The notes under the pieces were generated by a model. It was not told where the DNA came from and searched no databases. It saw only the letters and a list, made by a program, of their open reading frames with translations. A stretch of DNA of 64,000 bases from Candidatus Steffania adelgidicola (lineage in GTDB: Bacteria; Pseudomonadota; Gammaproteobacteria; Enterobacterales; Enterobacteriaceae), in contig NZ_CP045889.1 in the NCBI RefSeq assembly GCF_020541225.1, positions 1,050,346 to 1,114,345 of the forward strand. Reading direction: 5' to 3'. The position numbers and the translations under genes were made by a program. Of the stretch, positions 61,000 through 64,000 are shown piece after piece. The stretch's first letter is position 1. Every line of letters starts with the position of its first letter.

Positions 61000-61981
61000 T
61001 CAGGCAAGCATCGCGTCTCTTAACACCTTGTCATGGCCTGCTTAATCAATGATTGTATCCCCGTCACCACCCATTTTCAGGATTGAAACCCTAGCCGTTA
61101 TAGGGCTTCCCTATCACTTTGGTATATGCAGCCCCCACGAAACAAAATAGAAATTTCGCTTTAAGAATTCTTTAAAATATTTAAATAATTTAAATTATTC
61201 TTGATAGAATAAAACTGTATTCTACAACCCTCAGATATATTTATTAACAGAATATATATAATATTTTCAACAATACAATATGGATTGTTGAAAATATGCT
61301 TTACGCTCTATCATTCGATCTCCGACTTGATTAAGAGTTAAGTCTCTTAAACATCGCGATAAAAAAATCAATAATATGTTTGTCTGTACTTGTACAGCAC
61401 TAAAATCAAACACAACACACAATGCTTGGAACGCATTTTTTATAGGCTATCTTATAACTCATCTATCGCGGATACCGATAGATGATTTCAAGCGATTTAC
61501 AAACCGTTTTATAGACTTGGCAATGCACCGTCTAGAGAATAAAATAAATCAGAGTACTAATGTACAACATTGAATAAAGGAGATAATGTTAAATTGTAAC
61601 TAAATTTAAGCAATACCTAGTGTTCTCTATGAATTTAAAAGCTACCAATTACACTTTAGTAAATAAGATAACATCGCACTATATGCGTATACTTAACTCT
61701 AAAATAGAGTTTTAATATTCCCTAAATCAATATTCAAGTAATACAAAATTATTGTCTCTCATAAAAAAGCATGCCATTAGATGCAAATGTTTCAATATGA
61801 ACTATATTGCTGTCTAAGACAGCATCTAAACAAACAATTAATCTCTAGAATTACAGATTATTATATATAATAATCCATCTATCTAATCAAGCAATCTAAG
61901 TAATAAAAAAATCTTTTAGTAATTTTCACCTCCCTAATAAAATTTACCTTGCTTATACCGGAATTTATGTGAATTTATATT

Positions 61982-62015
61982 AAAAATCAACACTGTTAAA
62001 TAGTGATTTTTTTTT
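61982..62015 (+). terminator. terminator/attenuator-like hairpin upstream of pyrB
   Basis: An imperfect stem (CACT/AGTG extended by A- and T-rich arms) followed by nine T (62007-62015), about 200 nt before pyrB. In E. coli pyrBI is controlled by UTP-sensitive attenuation through a leader terminator, but there the hairpin is much closer to pyrB. Confidence 0.5.
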
Positions 62016-62048
62016 CGAGACAAGGCCATGAAAAAAATCAGTACGTTC

Positions 62049-62066
62049 GCTAACTCTTTAGTTAGC
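62049..62066 (+). promoter_or_regulatory. small hairpin in pyrB leader
   Basis: GCTAACT pairs exactly with AGTTAGC across a 4-nt loop, followed by ATTTGTTTT. It may be a second weak attenuator; role not known. Confidence 0.35.
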
Positions 62067-62212
62067 ATTTGTTTTACTCTGACAGTCAAATACCTCAGTT
62101 ATTTTCATAATATTCTGTTATCATTTCGCTGTGATAAGGGGAATTCGGAAAAGCAATTAGCATATCTTACATCACCTATTGGCACCATCGGCAACATAAG
62201 GAGAAAACAAAG

Positions 62213-63157
62213 ATGGTGAATCCCTTGTATCAAAGGCATATCATTTCTATTAATGACCTTAACCGAGAGGAGCTAGAAATGGTATTGATTACTGCAGCAT
62301 CGCTTAAGACATTACCGCAGCCGACATTACTACAACACAAGGTGATCGCCAGCTGTTTTTTTGAAGCGTCGACCCGGACACGATTATCGTTTGAAACTGC
62401 AATGCACCGTCTAGGTGCTTCAGTTGTTGGTTTTTCCGAGGCAAATAATACATCGTTAGGAAAAAAAGGTGAGTCACTGGCTGACACCATCTCAGTGATT
62501 AGTACGTATGTTGACGCTATTGTTATCCGTCATCCCCAGGAAGGTGCGGCTCGGCTTGCCACTGAATTTTCCGTACGGGTTCCAATTCTTAATGCGGGCG
62601 ATGGCGCCAATCAGCATCCTACCCAAACCCTCTTGGATTTGTTTACTATTCAGGAAACTCAAGGTCGCTTGAATCATCTCAGCATCGCTATGGTAGGTGA
62701 TTTAAAATATGGCCGGACAGTGCATTCACTAACCCAAGCACTAGCAAAATTTAACGGTAATCGTTTTTATTTCATTGCACCGCAAGTGCTAACAATGCCA
62801 TCTCATATTCTACATATGCTAGAAGAAAAAGCGATCACCTATAGTATCCATACTAATATTGAAGAAGTGATCTCTGAACTTGATATTCTCTATATAACTC
62901 GAGTGCAAAAAGAGCGTCTAGATCCATCGGAGTACGCTAATATGAAGGCAAAATTCGTGCTACATGTGAGTGATTTACAGCAAGCTCGAGCCAATCTAAA
63001 AGTGCTTCATCCTCTACCACGGGTAGATGAAATCACTATAGAGGTAGATCATACTCCGTATGCATATTATTTCCAGCAGGCCGGTAACGGAATTTATGCA
63101 CGCCAAGCCCTCCTGGCTGTCGTACTCAGCCACACTCCGAACCCATTAACATCATAA
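62213..63157 (+). CDS. pyrB: aspartate carbamoyltransferase catalytic chain
   Basis: Joins carbamoyl phosphate and aspartate, the committed step of pyrimidine synthesis. 314 residues (E. coli 311). Signature [13 protein letters not shown] with S53-T54-R55-T56-R57 for carbamoyl phosphate, [56 protein letters not shown] and [15 protein letters not shown] is 9 nt before the ATG. In E. coli pyrI follows in the operon; here only its ribosome-site remnant is seen, so the enzyme probably works as an unregulated trimer. Confidence 0.97.
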   Translation: MVNPLYQRHIISINDLNREELEMVLITAASLKTLPQPTLLQHKVIASCFFEASTRTRLSFETAMHRLGASVVGFSEANNTSLGKKGESLADTISVISTYVDAIVIRHPQEGAARLATEFSVRVPILNAGDGANQHPTQTLLDLFTIQETQGRLNHLSIAMVGDLKYGRTVHSLTQALAKFNGNRFYFIAPQVLTMPSHILHMLEEKAITYSIHTNIEEVISELDILYITRVQKERLDPSEYANMKAKFVLHVSDLQQARANLKVLHPLPRVDEITIEVDHTPYAYYFQQAGNGIYARQALLAVVLSHTPNPLTS

Positions 63158-63850
63158 TATTTTGTAACCTGAGGAGGAAAAGCATAATGTAACTTCTGTA
63201 ATTACATGAATCAAAAAAGATTTCGGAAGACAGGCTTCTTACCTGAAATGAGGATGATACTTCTCGGAAAGGTAATGACCCCATACATCCAGATAACATA
63301 GTAAGAGTACATATACTATCTCTGTAAAGTACTGCGCTCATAGCCAGAATGAGACTTACAGTAAGTTTTAGACTAATCATTTCCTCTCTTTACTCATCCG
63401 GGTAATAATTCCTGTTGTTAATTTAGTCATGTCAATCATTTTTCTCCCCCACCGGAAAGATTATCCAATCTCTTCTTGCTTTAGTTCACTTGCTTCCTTT
63501 CAGATTTAAATATGACGCTTATCTAAATTAAGGATGTTTTAGAGATCGAAATCCAATGATAACTTGTTAAACAATCTGGCATTGTTAAAAACAATCACAT
63601 GGTATATCATGTGATAATCAGGCAATTTTGAAAATTAAACAAATACGTCATTTAAGCATCTAATTAATATTAATAGGCATCCATTTATCACTTCAGTTCA
63701 GTTAAAAGAAACTACCGAATATAGCTTGGTAAACACATTGTGTTTCTCGACACGTATAAGAAACAAAAGAAATATGATAGTATTTAAGAACGTCCACTGC
63801 GGATGCTACTCTGTATAACAAGGGTATATTCAGCAAGCGTATCTTCGGAA
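63158..63850. other. spacer after pyrB
   Basis: About 690 bp where pyrI would be expected. Only the ribosome-binding-site relic at 63171-63192 is recognisable. No other feature. Confidence 0.5.
63171..63192 (+). pseudogene. pyrI: pyrI start relic
   Basis: GAGGAGGAAAAGCATAATG is followed directly by TAA, 29 nt after the pyrB stop: a strong ribosome site with a start codon and no gene. The position is that of pyrI, the regulatory chain of aspartate transcarbamoylase. No PyrI residues can be read downstream. Confidence 0.4.
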
Positions 63851-64000
63851 TCAAGCGATCTGCCTTTTCTGATCCCGACGCCGACGAAAGAAATCCCTCA
63901 ACTGATCTGAGCATACCTGGGCCAGCACCCCACCAGTGATCATAATCCGATGATTCATATCCAGATGACTAAAAACATCAAACAGCGATCTTGTATCACC
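63851..64000 (-). CDS. tadA: tRNA adenosine(34) deaminase, C-terminal part
   Basis: The last 49 codons and TGA stop of TadA, which converts A34 to inosine in tRNA-Arg(ACG). Read on the minus strand: RSLFDVFSHLDMNHRIMI, GVLAQVCSDQL and RDFFRRRRDQKRQ, which match the E. coli tail (SLMDVLHHPGMNHRVEI, LLSDFFRMRRQ). The catalytic HAE and PCxxC motifs lie outside the window, so intactness cannot be judged. Confidence 0.85.
   Translation of the reverse strand, partial: GDTRSLFDVFSHLDMNHRIMITGGVLAQVCSDQLRDFFRRRRDQKRQIA

Larger units (their letters stand above)
60963..62212. other. spacer between lysC and pyrB
   Basis: About 1.25 kb. A GC-rich hairpin follows lysC (60978-60999). A terminator-like hairpin with nine T is at 61982-62015 and a second small one at 62049-62066, both in the region that would be the pyrB leader. 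A 63-codon frame from 62028 overlaps the pyrB start; it resembles nothing I know. Confidence 0.5.

Noticed and set aside
62028..62219. 63-codon frame overlapping the pyrB start, considered as a pyrL-type leader peptide
   Set aside because: Sequence is unlike PyrL, it overlaps the pyrB start instead of ending at an attenuator, and its ribosome site is weak.

Overview
The window looks like a piece of a decaying genome of an insect-associated, host-restricted endosymbiont in the Enterobacterales (Sodalis/Serratia-like gammaproteobacterium). Evidence: every recognisable protein is closest in motif, length and local gene order to Escherichia coli/Yersinia genes (gmk-rpoZ-spoT, ybeY-ybeX-lnt, erpA/yadS, priA/rpmE, pgk-fbaA, ubiJ-ubiB, trkH-hemG, pgi/lysC). 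The genes listed here as intact cover only about 20 kb of 64 kb (about a third), plus about 3 kb of rRNA. The rest is very AT-rich sequence full of stops in all frames, with several genes caught at different stages of decay. I see no insertion sequence, prophage, CRISPR array, tRNA gene or integrase. The species cannot be fixed from this window.

Layout. 1-2.4 kb: rpiA and lpp (both minus), the latter with an E. coli-like promoter and terminator. 4.4-6.1 kb: a fossil of uvrB (minus). 6.1-14.5 kb: mostly empty, holding an RhtB-type amino-acid exporter and a lone MarR-family regulator. 14.5-17.6 kb: gmk-rpoZ-spoT. 19-22 kb: ybeY, a ybeX pseudogene and lnt. 23-24.6 kb: convergent erpA and yadS. 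24.6-29.7 kb: a 5-kb gene desert. 29.7-35.5 kb: priA/rpmE divergent pair and the pgk-fbaA glycolytic operon. 39-42.6 kb: rpoH and dksA. 42.7-46.1 kb: 5S and 23S rRNA genes (minus) with their own promoter and antitermination-like leader but no 16S gene beside them. 46.8-50.8 kb: fre, trkH and a hemG relic. 52.6-54.6 kb: ubiB and ubiJ pseudogenes. 57.3-61 kb: divergent pgi and lysC, the latter behind a lysine riboswitch. 62-64 kb: pyrB without its regulatory partner pyrI, and the 3' end of tadA running off the window.

How the genes fit together. Retained functions are central sugar metabolism (pgi, fbaA, pgk, rpiA), envelope lipoprotein (lpp, lnt), translation and ribosome upkeep (rpmE, ybeY, 23S/5S, tadA), Fe-S assembly (erpA), potassium uptake (trkH), aspartate-family amino-acid and pyrimidine synthesis (lysC, pyrB), and global regulation: rpoZ, spoT and dksA are the three partners of the (p)ppGpp stringent response and rpoH is the heat-shock sigma factor. 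Lost or failing functions are nucleotide excision repair (uvrB), quinone synthesis accessory genes (ubiB, ubiJ), protoporphyrinogen oxidation (hemG), a CorC-like protein (ybeX), allosteric control of aspartate transcarbamoylase (pyrI) and probably the helicase activity of PriA (motif VI is destroyed in a full-length frame). I do not see a clearly new defence, secretion or biosynthetic system. The most interesting signals are the free-standing 23S-5S unit, the PriA motif loss, the preserved lysC riboswitch and a set of long perfect inverted repeats left standing in otherwise eroded spacer.
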